64,000 bases of DNA from NCBI GenBank assembly GCA_946803715.1, contig CAMPET010000013.1, positions 342,150 to 406,149 of the forward strand, given 5' to 3'. The translations under genes were made by a program, and so were the position numbers. Source of the stretch: Beroe ovata (lineage: Eukaryota > Ctenophora > Nuda > Beroida > Beroidae). Below, in pieces: positions 1 through 12,183 of the stretch. The notes under the pieces were generated by a model. It was not told where the DNA came from. It did no database searches and worked only from the letters and a program-made list of their open reading frames with translations. The stretch's first letter is position 1, and each line of letters opens with the position of its first letter.

Positions 1-904
1 GATTTAATGAGGAATTAATGACACTGTCATTGACGATACTAATCGATCCCTCCATTTTTAACTGAATATATTATCCCTTCTTCTTTATCTGAATATTTTC
101 ACACGGGTTGAGTTTTTGCTCACTTGAAATGGGGAAAAAGCTTAATCCCTATATGAGTGAGTGCTGAGACAGTTTGACAGTTGACATGTATTGAGCCAAA
201 TCATGCTTACATTTCATGTTAACTTGGGGAGGTAAGTGTTGGATTTGAAAGAAAGAGACTTCAGAAGGACTCGAAATGGGCCATTTCACATCTGCAAGTC
301 TCCCGCACTTATTGGGAAAATATCTGTGGATTTCAAACGAAACCTTACACAGTTGAGTAGATACCTACTCTGAGGGAGGGATTTCCCCTCGAAAAATAGC
401 AATGTTTCCAATTAAGTTGTCTAAATATTGATTGCAAGCACGAAATTACTCTAACTAATTAGAGGTCGGCTAGAGTGCTGATTACATATAAAGTCCGTGT
501 GCTAAATCAACATCGTGAATAATTTAGTTTTTTATCCAACTTTTCTTGTAATTATTATTTTCCTCCTTGAATAATTATCCGTGTCCACTGTGCAGCAACA
601 GATTTAGACTGTGTCAGTGACGTTTATCCCGAGTCTGCCCAGTGAATTTCTGTCTTATTAATCCGTTCCACCAAATGCGAGACATTAACACCTTTCACAC
701 ACACACACGCTCACTTTAAAATGTGATATATTATCGGATTTTTGCCCATAATAACCATGGGATGTGTTGACTTCGCAGATACTCAACTTTTAGACGAGTT
801 AATTGTCACAAATTAGGGCGGTAAAATTGGAGAATCCATTGTAATTATTAGGGCGGTTAATCCGTGCGAAACCATGGATATTTCCTCGGAGACTTTGGCT
901 TATA

Positions 905-3900
905 ATGATAAAGAATAACAAGGTCATGTATACCCGAAATGAACGTTCATCATTAACGCCCCACCCTCCCCCAGGCTGGACTTGGACTCTGGTTATCCTC
1001 GTCCTTCACCCGCAATCCTGCTCTTCACTGCACGTGTTTCCGTCTACTCTAGACACGTGTCACGTGACAACTCGACAACAATTCGACATTGTGATGGAGG
1101 GTAGCGATTGCCCGTACACACCTACATGTCGCTACAAAATACTGCTGAACGGTACGGTCCACGCTGCCGGTGTTTATGAGAACAGTGTGAAGAGTGTACC
1201 GGTGCAGGTGCTAACACCTGGAGAGGTTAGTGCAGGTGCAGGTGCTATCACCCGGAGAGGTTAGTGCAGGTGCAGGTGCTAACACCCGGAGAGGTTAGTG
1301 TGGACTGTGGATGTTAGCATAGTATGATACCTTTATTGATATCTTCATGGAGTAACAGTCTGGAGAGGTGTAATTACGTGATACGAAGACCTAGAGCTAA
1401 TGATAGTAACACCCTGTGATAATGTAATATGATAGTAACAACCTGTATGATAGTAACACCCAGTATGATAGTAACACCAAGTATGATAGTAACAATCAGT
1501 ATGATAGTAACAATCAGTATGATAGTAACAATCAGTATGATAGTAACACCCAGTATGATAGTAACAATCAGTATGATAGTAACAATCAGTATGATAGTAA
1601 CAATCAGTATGATAGTAACAATCAGTATGATAGTAACAATTTGTATGATGTTAATAACAACGTGCAGGTGACGATAACAGTGCGGTTCAGTGACACTAAC
1701 AACGATGCTGGACTGCCGTACGGTCAGACCTCGAGCGGTGACATTCCCACTGTTTTCACATTCCCCCTGCACGTGTCAAAGGACGCAGAGTGTAACTATG
1801 TCAAGATGTCGGTCGGTAATGACTACGCGGAGGGAGTAACGTTCCTGCAGGAGCGGGTTGACTTGACAGTTAACATATTCGACGGGCAGGATCAGGATAT
1901 AACGACAGATTACTTCCTGAGCGGTGCAATGAACCCAAGAGTGGTGTTCAAGAACACTACCACAGATTTTAGTGTGGAACTTGCTAGAAACTACACCAGC
2001 GGCAACTGGCATCTGGTACTCGATGAGAATACCCTACTGGCACAAGTACACGATGGCAAGCTAGCTCCACAGATGGATTGGGATGTAGCCATCACGTTCC
2101 CGCCTCTATACATGCATGCTTGTATCATCCGTACCTCGCGTGTCACAGTGGCACTGTTGAGTGATGTGTTCACCGACCCGACATCTTACTTTGGCAGTGC
2201 AGTTACTCCGACCCTAGCTCCCAGCGACAGACTGCTGTCCAGAACTTCGCCTTGCTCGAGCAATATAGAGGTAAACCTAACATAGATCTCCCCCAGATTA
2301 TAGATTCCTCATCGCGTCTCAAGTTGACAAGTTACTCTACTTCTATAGCTCCACATTCCCTGATCCACCCCTCCTTCTCCCCAGCTTGTGTTCCAGAGTG
2401 GATCTTCCTCCTTTGCCCTGGTCCATGATGGATCGACCACGTGGTACTCCAGTCCCAAAGTAGCTGGCTCCTCCACCGCACTCCTAGACGCACTGCTACT
2501 TCCCACCGGCGTGATATTTGTCACATCAGGGGGCGTGGTCACCATCACAGAGAGTGGGGTGTCTGAACACGCCATCAGCGCTACACATGGCGTGATTAGG
2601 GGGAGAGTGCAGTGCCCAGTAGTGTGTGAAGATGAAGTCATGATAACAGTCAATAAGGACACTGTCCTCCAGTCAACGTTAGTAGTAATGGAATCGGAGA
2701 AGAATCGTAAAATTCGGTTGAAGAGTATTTTAATAATTATAGAATTGGGTAGTCGAGTATTTCATTGGTTTAACTATATTTTCCACACTACTCAGATGTC
2801 CGTATACCGACTGGGAGAGTCTGGATGTCTCGTCTATCTCATGTGACATCCTGGACACAGTCCATGACGTCATAAACAACGATGACATCATCATTGAGGA
2901 TTGTGGTGCTAACATCTTTGTTAACAGTGCAGTGGATGGTAATAGTACTCGGTACTCTGTGGTTAGTACTCGCTCATGCTGTGCACTCAGCAATGTGATT
3001 CATGGATCACTCGGAGTGCTGGTAATGGTCATAGATCAGCCAATGTGAATGAACCACGGTCTGATGAGTGCAGAGTGATGAGTGCAGAGTGATGAGTGAT
3101 GAGTGTAGAGTGCAGACGAGTAATCCCATGTTCCCGCGTAGTGGATTGCTGAATTATTCCCATAATGCGGTATTATACTGACCTCGTATTATCACTTCTC
3201 AGAGCGGTGTAACGAGTCTGAATGGAGTTCACTGGGAGAGTCTCACATCTGACCTCTTCCTGTTTGGTTCTCACATTCTCCACTCCTCGACCCGTGGCAA
3301 GACATTCACGACAGTGCTTACTCTGGGCAGTGGTCATCTCATCATTGAGATGGTGTCTTCCGGATACAGAGGAGACATTCTTGCGGTGAGACGTCTTCTG
3401 TTATCGCAGAGCGATCTGTCTAGGAGCGATACTAGCTTAGACGGATCTCTAAATCTAACCCTCTTTTTCAAATGAGTCTTTTTTCATAGGAGATCGGTTT
3501 TGACCCGTATTAATAGCCGTGCTGTATATATGGGCTCCTAAACTAACCATGAGTTACCAAGGGTTCTTATTCAGCTGTTGACCTTTCATATAACGAGTCT
3601 CAAATATTTTGCAAAGTAGTTCTATGAGCATACACCTTATGATAAGCGTTAAGTTCGTGAGACAATTTTCTAATCGATTTGTAAATGAAGGAAGCCTTTC
3701 GTTCCAAAAATTCTGCTTTGTCGTTAACAGAAAGCGGCGAAAATGCCTTATATTCACGCATCAATAGTCGATATTATGCTAAGATGGTAGCCGCAGACCA
3801 CTTTGTCGTGTGCACATCATGTGGTATATCAGACAGAGTCGTGATATGTAATGATGATGGGAGGAGGAAGCCACGCTATGTACAGCTGACAGAGAGAGTG

Positions 3901-5241
3901 TCTCCTCACGGTGTCTATAATCTGCACTCAGGTGACGGATACTGGCAGAGTTTTCACAAGTCATGTCGGTGTTCACCGGTTTACGGAGATCCACACAGCC
4001 ACCTCCTCACCCTCACCCCTCACCTTCTACTCACTATCCACTCACACTCACTACAACGTACTCGTGGCTGGGAACAGTGTCGTGAGGTATGTGCACATTT
4101 CACAGGGAGTGCAAATATTATCATCTGCGTGGGGCTCGTTCCCCGTCGCGCTCTCCTTAGATTTGGCCCCCTATCTCACTATCTCAGTGCGGCCATATAG
4201 ACATCTTCCCCACTCCCCACACCCCCTAGTAGCAAGAGCATGTGGCGAATTTTGTCACGATTTGACCACCCCATTTCTTGCCCACCATATTATTTCACAT
4301 GTCTAAACAATAGGTTTGATCTCATCATTTTCAGATACAATATTCCAGTCAAGTCTCTCCTCTCATCTGATGTCCGGAGTTCGGGGCCATTCCATCTGGA
4401 ACTGGTGGGGCAGAACAGAGTGAAACTGACTCCTACACAACAGGTTAGTCTTACCGCTCAAAAACTTCATCTTCTTCTTACTTCCAACGTTGACCCGCTT
4501 CTCTGCAATATCAGAACCCTTCATTAAGATATGCAGTGATATGATTCTGAATTTATTTTTCTTCTAAATTACTCTTGACATATTTCATTATGTCCGTTAA
4601 GTGATCCCTTTCTGTTTGAGAGTAAATGAGGGGGTCACGCCGGCTTCCCCTGACATATCGGTAGTTGACGTGTGTGTGCGTTTTATCCGCACATAAAATG
4701 TAGTCTGCAATAATTGTCCAGCTGGCGGAAATGTGTTACAGACGTGACATTTTTTAATTGAAACATTTAGGATGAGAATAATGGCGGCTAATATATGCGC
4801 GATGCACTGTATCAGATGACGATACTGTGGAGTGAGAGGAGCCTGTCAGCCGCGCGGGAGGGGGGCTATAATATCAGCTGCTGTCTCATGAGGAAGATGT
4901 GGGGTACAAGATATAGGGGAGTTAGGGGGAAGATAAGTCCATGGGTAGTCAAATTACACCCCTTCTTCCACCCTGTTTCAGAGTGATAACTTCCTGGGTG
5001 AAGATATCGGTCGAATATACGAACTAAGTGATGGTCGGGGTGCTGGTCAGATTGTGGAGGTAACGACAGAATCGGGCATCGCCTCGGCTATACTGGACAC
5101 GTCAGTGCCATTCGTCAAGTCGATTCCAAACCAGTCAACAATCAGTATCGGTGCAGCATATGGGGCTGGCAATGTCGATATTGACATTACGGGTGAGTAT
5201 GTAAGTGTGTGTATGTAAGTGTGTGTGTGTGTGTATGTGTG

Positions 5242-5297
<56 letters not shown>

Positions 5298-8200
5298 AGT
5301 CTGTGTGTCTGTCTGTAAGGTTGATTGCCAGCTAATCTCAATTTCACAGTGGGGACCTGGTCCACTGGTGACATCAGATCGAGTGTTGTTGTGCTGTACT
5401 GCACATCATTCCTCATCACTGACTTCTCCTCACCGACAAGAGCCGTTACTGTACCGCTAGACGCTGCCAAAGGTATGTGTTGTTGTGATTGTTTGTTCAC
5501 AGTGTGCTATTGAAGTAGGATGCATCACTAATTTGATCTCCCCCTCTTTCAGCTGCTAATTGCGTGGGAACTATAACCGGAAACCAGTGGTTTAGTGTGA
5601 ATGTCGACCCCTACAAGTCCCTGTACACAGTTCCAATATCCGACCAGTTCACCGTGACGAGTACCAGTCCGTCAGTTACCATGACAACCACTGGTACCCT
5701 GGATTCCGGTGTGGTTGGAACTGTGGTCACACTCCCCTCTTACAGACGGGGTCTCGTGACTTCCCTAACGAGTGGTAACACTATTGAGTTTACCACTGAC
5801 GACTCCTTCACTAACAGCGAAAGTGAGTCGTATTGTTCTCGTGAACTATTTAAGTTTTCAGCAGTTTTAGTGCGAATCCCATAATGAGTCATGAATCATG
5901 ACTCATGACTGTTTCGCTCTTACTCTTATCTAAATATTCCACCATTTCCAGGTTTTGATAGCTGGGAAGTCACGTTTTCAGATCTGGGATCTGCACTACT
6001 GGTGGATGGATCGACCTACCCGCGCAAATCTAGCACCCAGCTCAGTGAACCGACCTGTGATATTGTATTTGTAGAGGAGAATCTATCCCCTATTTCGCAT
6101 CCAGGTGACTGGGAAACAGTGCTGTTCATACATAGACACACGGGGATTGCAGTAGTACCATGAAATCCATTTCAAATTCATCAAAACACGGTTATTAGTT
6201 ATTACCATTTCAGTGAGTGGCGTTAACAAGTTCATTGACACGTGGAAGGACGGCAATGTGGCTGTACGAGTACTCGATTACCGGTCCCTGGCCGTGTCGC
6301 CACCTCGCTTTGAGGTGCACTTTGAGAATAGGGATATGTTTCACTTCTACACGACCATCAACAACAGTGCGAGCTTCACTGAGATGCATGTGAGATCATC
6401 AATCATTGATGTTTCATTTGATCTTGCTTGAATTTTCACATTGTCCTCTCCCCAATTCCCATTCTCTCCCCCCTCGCATAATCCCCACCCCTCACTCCTC
6501 AGCTCCACTTGACACACAACCAGTCGAGTGTCAGCGCGTACACTCCCGTGCTCATCACACCTGCCGATCACGCCGCCAGTTTACGATGCGAGGTCCCCGG
6601 ACTCCTCTATTCCGTGGTGCAGGACTGTGGACCGCAGACCCGCATCTTCCTCAGATACCCTGGCATATCGGACAAGGCAGACTTCCTCAATCCAGACATA
6701 CTGAACTCTGATTCCGGTACGTTATTTCTCCTCTTCCTGGAAAAGGGGAGGAGGTAAATTATGCCCCGACCTCATGTTGAGATAAGTAATGACGGTGTCT
6801 CCGTTTCAATAGACACGGACTGCCGCTGCGCTGCGCAGGGAACAACAGTCGGTGAAACACAGTCGTATAATTGCCAGTTAATGAAACGGGGCCCGATGCC
6901 TGGTAGAAAATGAGTTTATAAAAACACCCTTCAAATTTCAATTAGATTATGTGCATATGGAAAAATATGAAACAAAATGTCTCTGAGATTTCTCACATGG
7001 TAACTCCGTTACAAATTACCGCCGTCATTGAGCCACTCTCACTCTCCTTATCTCCCTCCTTATCTCTCACGCCTTAGTAATTAGCAGTGAACCGAGACGC
7101 CTCGCTTTCAGGAGACAAGCTTTTAACCGAGCTACCGGCAAACTACCGTCCCCCGTCCATCCACGGGCGGGATATCCCGTCCTCGTCCAATGTTTACAAC
7201 GCCGACCCCCAACTGCCCATGCCGAGAAATCTGAAGGAGATATCGGCTGATAGCCCGGTATACAAGCAGTGTCTGAATGCGGCCAATGTAGCAGCTTGTG
7301 GCTGCACTGATGATATGAGGATATCTGGTGAGTATTATTAAAGACAGTGTATAATGTTTCCTCAACGTATCTGTTCCTTTGTAATTTTAAGCGCTGATTC
7401 AAGTTTTCGAGGTCTGAAAACACTCACTGAGCCTCTCATCACAGTGTTTCATAATATTTTGTGACCCATCTATTCTACAGATTCGCCTCTACATAGTGAC
7501 TGTAAACAGAACGTTTACACAGTATCCTATACCACGCTATTCACTCCTGACCTCTATTTTGTCCGCTATGGGAAACCGGATGAACGTCTCAAGTAAGTTG
7601 CGATACTCCAACAGTACTCCCATCAATAATTGCAAACGTGATCCGTGACCCAAAACCCCGCGTTACGGATTGACGGCATTCGGCGACAATAAAACGCTGG
7701 GAAATTATACTGACTTGTTATAACTCTCCCCTACTCTCTTACAGCAATTCGTACGTGTTAACTGAGGTAAATGGAAGAGAGGAGTTTGAGATATTCAAGG
7801 ATAACGTGCCGACATCATCCAATACCTGCAACGCAACGAACTGTGCGATTGGATTCCTCGGCTCAGGTACATGATGACCACCCATAATTGATTGATTTGG
7901 ACATGACATCTTTGTCTCAATGTCGAGATATCCTCTTTACTTTTCTACTTGATTTACTTTGACTTATTCCAGAGTTGTTCCATTTTCGGGTGACAGTTAT
8001 CTCGGATACGATTTGTTCCTATCAGACGGAGTTTCTGCTCTATGTGGTGAATGTCCCACTTTCTAAGACTCTGCACAACACCATCGCTACTTACGTTGGT
8101 ATGTCCCACATGACTCAACACGAATCATAATTTCCTCCCTTTCCTAACATTCATTCAAAATTCGTGGAAGACTTGAAAAATCTGATTTTAACAACCATTC

Positions 8201-8341
8201 TTTTCAGTTGTTGCTATGTTTTTGATCATCCTGATTTACTACTTGAGTACGAAGAGAGTGGTTTCCAAGTTCGATATGAAGGATCCTCCGCAAGCTCAGC
8301 GCAAGCAATCCGTCACATCGCTTGAATCGCCCAAGTTATAA
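905..8341 (+). CDS. CATSPERB: CatSper channel auxiliary subunit beta (19 coding exons)
   Basis: CatSper beta is a single-pass accessory subunit of the sperm flagellar calcium channel with a large extracellular part. Exons read from splice sites and frame: 905-1225, 1668-2270, 2385-2677, 2796-3021, 3203-3385, 3691-3931, 3999-4086, 4335-4443, 4982-5192, 5350-5472, 5553-5822, 5952-6104, 6214-6389, 6503-6716, 7112-7327, 7481-7592, 7745-7866, 7973-8098 and 8208-8341. All phases agree and give about 1306 residues, somewhat longer than the vertebrate protein. Family signs lie in the C-terminal half: NYRPPS, NVYNADPQLPMPRNL, the Cys-rich CGCTDDMRIS, LTEVN and GSELFHFRVTVIS, then one membrane helix (VVAMFLIILIYYL) and a short basic tail. 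A hydrophobic stretch (TLVILVL) near residue 30 looks like a signal peptide. The true first exon is uncertain, because a good acceptor (CCCCCAG) lies at about 974. A possible poly(A) signal (AATAAA) lies near 8420. Confidence 0.88.
1202..1302 (+). repeat. Tandem 36-bp repeat containing the exon 1 splice donor
   Basis: About three copies of a unit that reads roughly GTGCAGGTGCTAACACC-GGAGAGGTTAGT. Each copy ends in the same GAGAG|GTTAGT donor (1225, 1261, 1297), so three equivalent donors, 36 nt apart and in frame, are available to CATSPERB exon 1. Confidence 0.7.
1390..1655. repeat. 18-bp minisatellite in CATSPERB intron 1
   Basis: Roughly fifteen tandem copies of the 18-mer TATGATAGTAACAATCAG with small variants (ACC for ATC). 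The unit length is a multiple of three and lacks stops in some frames, so it opens long but meaningless reading frames on both strands. It sits wholly inside the intron and ends just before the acceptor of exon 2. Confidence 0.9.
5194..5315. repeat. (TG)n and (TGTC)n microsatellite in a CATSPERB intron
   Basis: A run of GT dinucleotides passes into about fifteen TCTG tetranucleotides, between the donor at 5193 and the acceptor ending at 5349. No coding potential. Confidence 0.9.
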
Positions 8342-8689
8342 CTTGGACTCACTGAGCGAAGTATGACTGCAGACAGAACTCAAACTGTGCTGAGGAAATG
8401 AAGCTTTAGTACTACTATAATAAATCGTATAGTTGTGTATAATTGATAATCAATAATGACTTTTGATGCTACTTATTCTGGAGTGTGGGTCAGATATTTG
8501 ATTGTATACATACTTTTTTCATTTTGGAATCGATGATATTGATAATGATAAGATTAACTTCAAGTTAAACTCCAAATATCAATATTTTTATAAATGTTTT
8601 GAACCTCACGTTCAATTTTGATTTTGTAATTATAGTTGTATTTGCAGGATTATGACATCACCTGTCAATGAATATGATGTCTCTTTCTC

Positions 8690-9215
8690 TGTTTCCGGCT
8701 TCCGCCCTGCATGACCAAAATACTCCGCAAGCACTGCGCGGCTTAGTCATTATCTCGTTGCAGCGTCAGCATTCGTAGGATTAATATGCTTATTGCTTAT
8801 GCTCTCTTATCCCTACCCTCGCGATCTCGGCGATCGCTCGGATCGCGTTGCTGAATCAGAATGTTTGTCAGGTTTAATCCGGTCGACCGGACCTAGACAT
8901 CTATTCCGCCCGAGCCGCGGCCTTCGGAATTAAAATCAGAAGTCCCCGGTCTGATAATATCTGAAAAGCGGCCGCATGTTATCTGCGCGGCGCCTAGTGT
9001 TCCCGCGCTGCGTGACCCAAATACTCCGCGCGCGCTGAGTGGAACAGGGGCGCGCAACGTGTGCACAGGCGCCTAGCTTCATCGAGCTTGCCGCGGATGT
9101 TATCTGTCCACTGTTTCTTGCGCGCGGCGCGTACACGTTTTGTCAGATTTTATCTGACCTTTGTTTCTCGCGCGCGCGAGAAGCAGGTCAGGTAACATCT
9201 GACAAGCTACGTTGG
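8690..9215. repeat. GC-rich dispersed repeat cluster, copy 1
   Basis: A CG-rich patch between CATSPERB and PEX1 in otherwise AT-rich DNA. It contains two diverged copies (near 8710 and 9006) of a motif of the form CGCTGCGTGACCCAAATACT followed by CCGCGCGCGCTG, plus GCGGATGTTATCTGTCC (about 9092) and GTAACATCTGAC (about 9193) in opposite orientation, as in an imperfect inverted-repeat element. The same motifs recur at 29.75-30.64 kb. The patch lies 350-850 bp upstream of the PEX1 start and could also act as a CpG-rich promoter region; that is inference. Confidence 0.6.
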
Positions 9216-9549
9216 TGTTAGGTAGAGCTATTTATTGCATACGTTTTGTAATCTAGACAATAGTAATTACTTTTGTTCATAGGAGTACCCGGTGTGGGTA
9301 AATAATTCACTGTATCAAATTTATGAAGAGTGAGAATAGAGGGCAAAAAATTTTACTTATTTATCTATTAATGTGAAATTTTTATCAATTTAATTCAGTT
9401 ATTGTTGTAGTGTGCAGTGTACTTCACAAAACATATTTCTTGCATTTGCAAGACCCTGAGACTCACTGAAATATTTGAAGCAATGCATTCAATACATTAG
9501 TGCAAAATAAGTTCCAATAATTGTGATCTTCCCTAAACAGAGAGCTGTT

Positions 9550-12183
9550 ATGACATATACTCAACTGAAATTTTCGAAGATCAAAGACTGCTTCCTTCAC
9601 TGTTCTTCATCTACATTAAAATCATTTTCAAGTGGGAGTCATAATCAACCAGTTGTTGTTGTTGCTTATCAGAATGCAGATATCCGAAAAATCTGCTTAG
9701 CAGTACACACTGATGACACCTTAAGCAGTGCCTCTGTGTATCTTAATAAATATTTTGCCTCAATGCTATCATTTACTGAGGGACAAATTTTCATTGAGGA
9801 CAAAAAAGATGTGGCTGTCATTAACAGTCTATCTTTAACCTGTTCACCAGAAGACTATAGCATAGTTCAATTACAGTATGAATTGATAGAACAAGAATTA
9901 TTGAATCAAATTAAAGTTGTTAGTGAAGGTATGAAAATCATTATTTGGTTGAGTGCCTCACTAAGTATAAAGTTTTCTATACATCATCTGGAACCATCTA
10001 CTTCAAGTTTGCTGAATACATACTCGAAACTTAAAGTCATGGAAGAAGTTTTAAAAGACAATTTGACATCCATGAATGGCTTGAACAGTCATCAAGATGG
10101 CATTATATGTAAATTGTCTTGTATAAGTGACACAACTGGTAACCTCAAGCTACCTGAAGTTAGTCTGAAGTGTTTCTGTGCCTCCAGCAAATCAAAAAGA
10201 AAGTACTCTCTTCTTTCCAAACTTCATTCTTCAGAAGTTGACAAAAGTAAAGTTATCAGTTATCTTACTTATTGTCCTGGCTGCATTTTGGAGTCACCAA
10301 AATCACTAATTTTGTTATCAGATAAGTCATTGTTCCCTTACTTTCTAAATAATGAAGCCATTCTTGTGGAAATTATTGATCATGAAAATATGGAACACTC
10401 TGTTATCAATTTTAAGTTTCAAGACACAGAATGCAAACTTTCTATGCCATATCTTGGGGAGAAGAATTCTAAGTATTCAGCATATATCTGGTATAGTGAA
10501 AAACCAGTAAAATTTGATCTAAAATGTAAATCAAATGAGGCTGAAATAGTGAGAAGAAAGGATATGCTATCTCTCCAAGCAATAAATCAAAATACCCACC
10601 TTTGTCAACATTCATTATATGAATCAATAGTGGAGAGTATTCTTCAATCATTGCTTTTCCCAAGGAAAAGTTTTTCGTTGCTTACATCCCCAGTTGAATG
10701 CTATGGGGCAGGTAAGACTTTCATTATGACCAAGCTGTTGAATGACAGTCGCTTTTCAGCCCACTTCATCACATATGCAGATGCAACATCCATGAGAGGA
10801 AAGCGATTTGACAATGTTCTAAAGGAAGTTTCCAACATGCTGAATATTTGCAGTTTTAATCAGCCCTCGATACTTCTGCTTGATAATCTGGATGCAGTAT
10901 TACCTAGTAAATCCAAAAACGAAGATCCAAGTGGAGATGAAATTTTCGGAACAAGACTGGCTCATAGATTAAAAGAGATATTCCATGAGTTCCAAAATTT
11001 TAATGTAGAAATAGTTGTATCATCTCAATGTGTGACATCATTTCACCCTACCCTCCTTGAGGGTTTGGATAACTTATTCGAAATTCCTCTGCTAACAACT
11101 GCTGAGCAAACCTTGTTTTTGAAGACAATTGTACCAAGTCATGATGAAAAAACAATCAAAGACATGGTCAAAGATTTGTCATTGAGGTCAACTTTGACAG
11201 CAGGTGAGGTCTCAAAATTAGGTCTTGCCATATCCCGCATTTCACCGAAAAACTGCGGTTCGCTTTCATCAGAACTGAATCAGATGACTGAAGTTTTTAA
11301 TCTCAGAAAAGATGATAGACGGAAGAATGGGCTCCAAGTAGTTGACTGTGGTGGGTTAGCTGATGTAAAGTTGGAACTTAACAAGATGCTTGTCCTCCCT
11401 TCTAAGTGTCCTGACTTAATCTCCCAGATACCTTTCCAACTGAACAGAGGACTTCTGCTGTATGGACCTCCTGGTGTGGGGAAAACTCATATTGTCAACT
11501 CAATATCCTCGAGTATTGACATGTCATTCCTTTGTGTCAAAGGACCAGAACTATTAAACAAGTATATTGGTGCCAGTGAAGAAGCTGTGAGGAGTCTTTT
11601 TAGGAAGGCCGAAGATCTAAGGCCCACGTTGATCTTCTTTGATGAGTTTGACTCTCTTGCTCCAAGGAGAGGCAATGACACCACTGGTGTTATGGACCGG
11701 GTAGTAAATCAGCTGTTGACTGAACTTGATGGTGTTTCCAAGAAGGAGGGGATATTTATCATAGCAGCATCCTCACGACCTGATGCTATAGACCCAGCAT
11801 TGTTACGACCTGGTCGCATTGGGCGATATAAAGAATGTCCTATGCCAAACCTGGAGGAACGTGCCGAAATTTGGAGGTGCCAATTAGAGAATGTCACCCA
11901 CAATCCAAATGTTAAATATAATGTTCTAGCAAGCAAAACAAGCGGTTATTCTGGAGCAGACATCAAGGCCATCATATACAACGCACAACTAAGTCTGATC
12001 AAAAGTATAGTTAATTCTAAAAAGGATTGGACTAAACCTGTTCTAAAACAGCAACATATCCTTGATGCTATTTCCTCCACAAAACCTTCTCTCAGCTTCT
12101 CCGATGTCAGAGATTACGAGCAAATCTTCCGAGACTTCTTGTCAGGTTCAGTTTCTGTGGCAACAAGGACTACCCAGAAATAG
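9550..12183 (+). CDS. PEX1: Peroxisome biogenesis factor 1, intronless
   Basis: PEX1 is a double-ring AAA+ ATPase that, with PEX6, extracts ubiquitinated PEX5 from the peroxisomal membrane. The 877-residue frame starts at the first ATG (MTYTQLKFSKIKDCFLH; the same F-x-x-x-K-DCFLH layout as the PEX1 N-domain). The N-domain is about residues 1-180, D1 about 375-590 and D2 about 605-850. D2 is intact: Walker A GPPGVGKT, Walker B LIFFDEFDS, GPELLNKYIGASE, VVNQLLTELDG and LLRPGR. The C-terminal TKPSLSFSDVRDYEQIF matches the family end. D1 is degenerate: its P-loop reads ECYGAGKT, lacking the first Gly of GxxxxGKT, and its Walker B is LLLDN. The coding sequence has no intron and is clearly AT-rich, unlike its neighbours. 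It is shorter than vertebrate PEX1 because the linkers are compact. Confidence 0.93.
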   Translation: MTYTQLKFSKIKDCFLHCSSSTLKSFSSGSHNQPVVVVAYQNADIRKICLAVHTDDTLSSASVYLNKYFASMLSFTEGQIFIEDKKDVAVINSLSLTCSPEDYSIVQLQYELIEQELLNQIKVVSEGMKIIIWLSASLSIKFSIHHLEPSTSSLLNTYSKLKVMEEVLKDNLTSMNGLNSHQDGIICKLSCISDTTGNLKLPEVSLKCFCASSKSKRKYSLLSKLHSSEVDKSKVISYLTYCPGCILESPKSLILLSDKSLFPYFLNNEAILVEIIDHENMEHSVINFKFQDTECKLSMPYLGEKNSKYSAYIWYSEKPVKFDLKCKSNEAEIVRRKDMLSLQAINQNTHLCQHSLYESIVESILQSLLFPRKSFSLLTSPVECYGAGKTFIMTKLLNDSRFSAHFITYADATSMRGKRFDNVLKEVSNMLNICSFNQPSILLLDNLDAVLPSKSKNEDPSGDEIFGTRLAHRLKEIFHEFQNFNVEIVVSSQCVTSFHPTLLEGLDNLFEIPLLTTAEQTLFLKTIVPSHDEKTIKDMVKDLSLRSTLTAGEVSKLGLAISRISPKNCGSLSSELNQMTEVFNLRKDDRRKNGLQVVDCGGLADVKLELNKMLVLPSKCPDLISQIPFQLNRGLLLYGPPGVGKTHIVNSISSSIDMSFLCVKGPELLNKYIGASEEAVRSLFRKAEDLRPTLIFFDEFDSLAPRRGNDTTGVMDRVVNQLLTELDGVSKKEGIFIIAASSRPDAIDPALLRPGRIGRYKECPMPNLEERAEIWRCQLENVTHNPNVKYNVLASKTSGYSGADIKAIIYNAQLSLIKSIVNSKKDWTKPVLKQQHILDAISSTKPSLSFSDVRDYEQIFRDFLSGSVSVATRTTQK

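Noticed and set aside
1-904. A further gene or exon at the left edge.
   Set aside because: AT-rich sequence with no coding frame or motif I can support; it may hold the CATSPERB promoter or 5' UTR.
1390-1655. CRISPR-like regular repeats.
   Set aside because: Simple tandem minisatellite without spacers, in an animal intron.
1374-1772. Long open frames on both strands over the 18-bp minisatellite.
   Set aside because: The frame is open only because the repeat unit is a multiple of three without stops; it lies in CATSPERB intron 1.
5209-5500. Frames across the (TG)n/(TGTC)n repeat.
   Set aside because: Low-complexity translation only; the true exon starts at 5350 in another frame.
9523-9549. 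PEX1 start at 9523.
   Set aside because: The codon there is GTG; the first ATG (9550) gives the family-type N-terminus.
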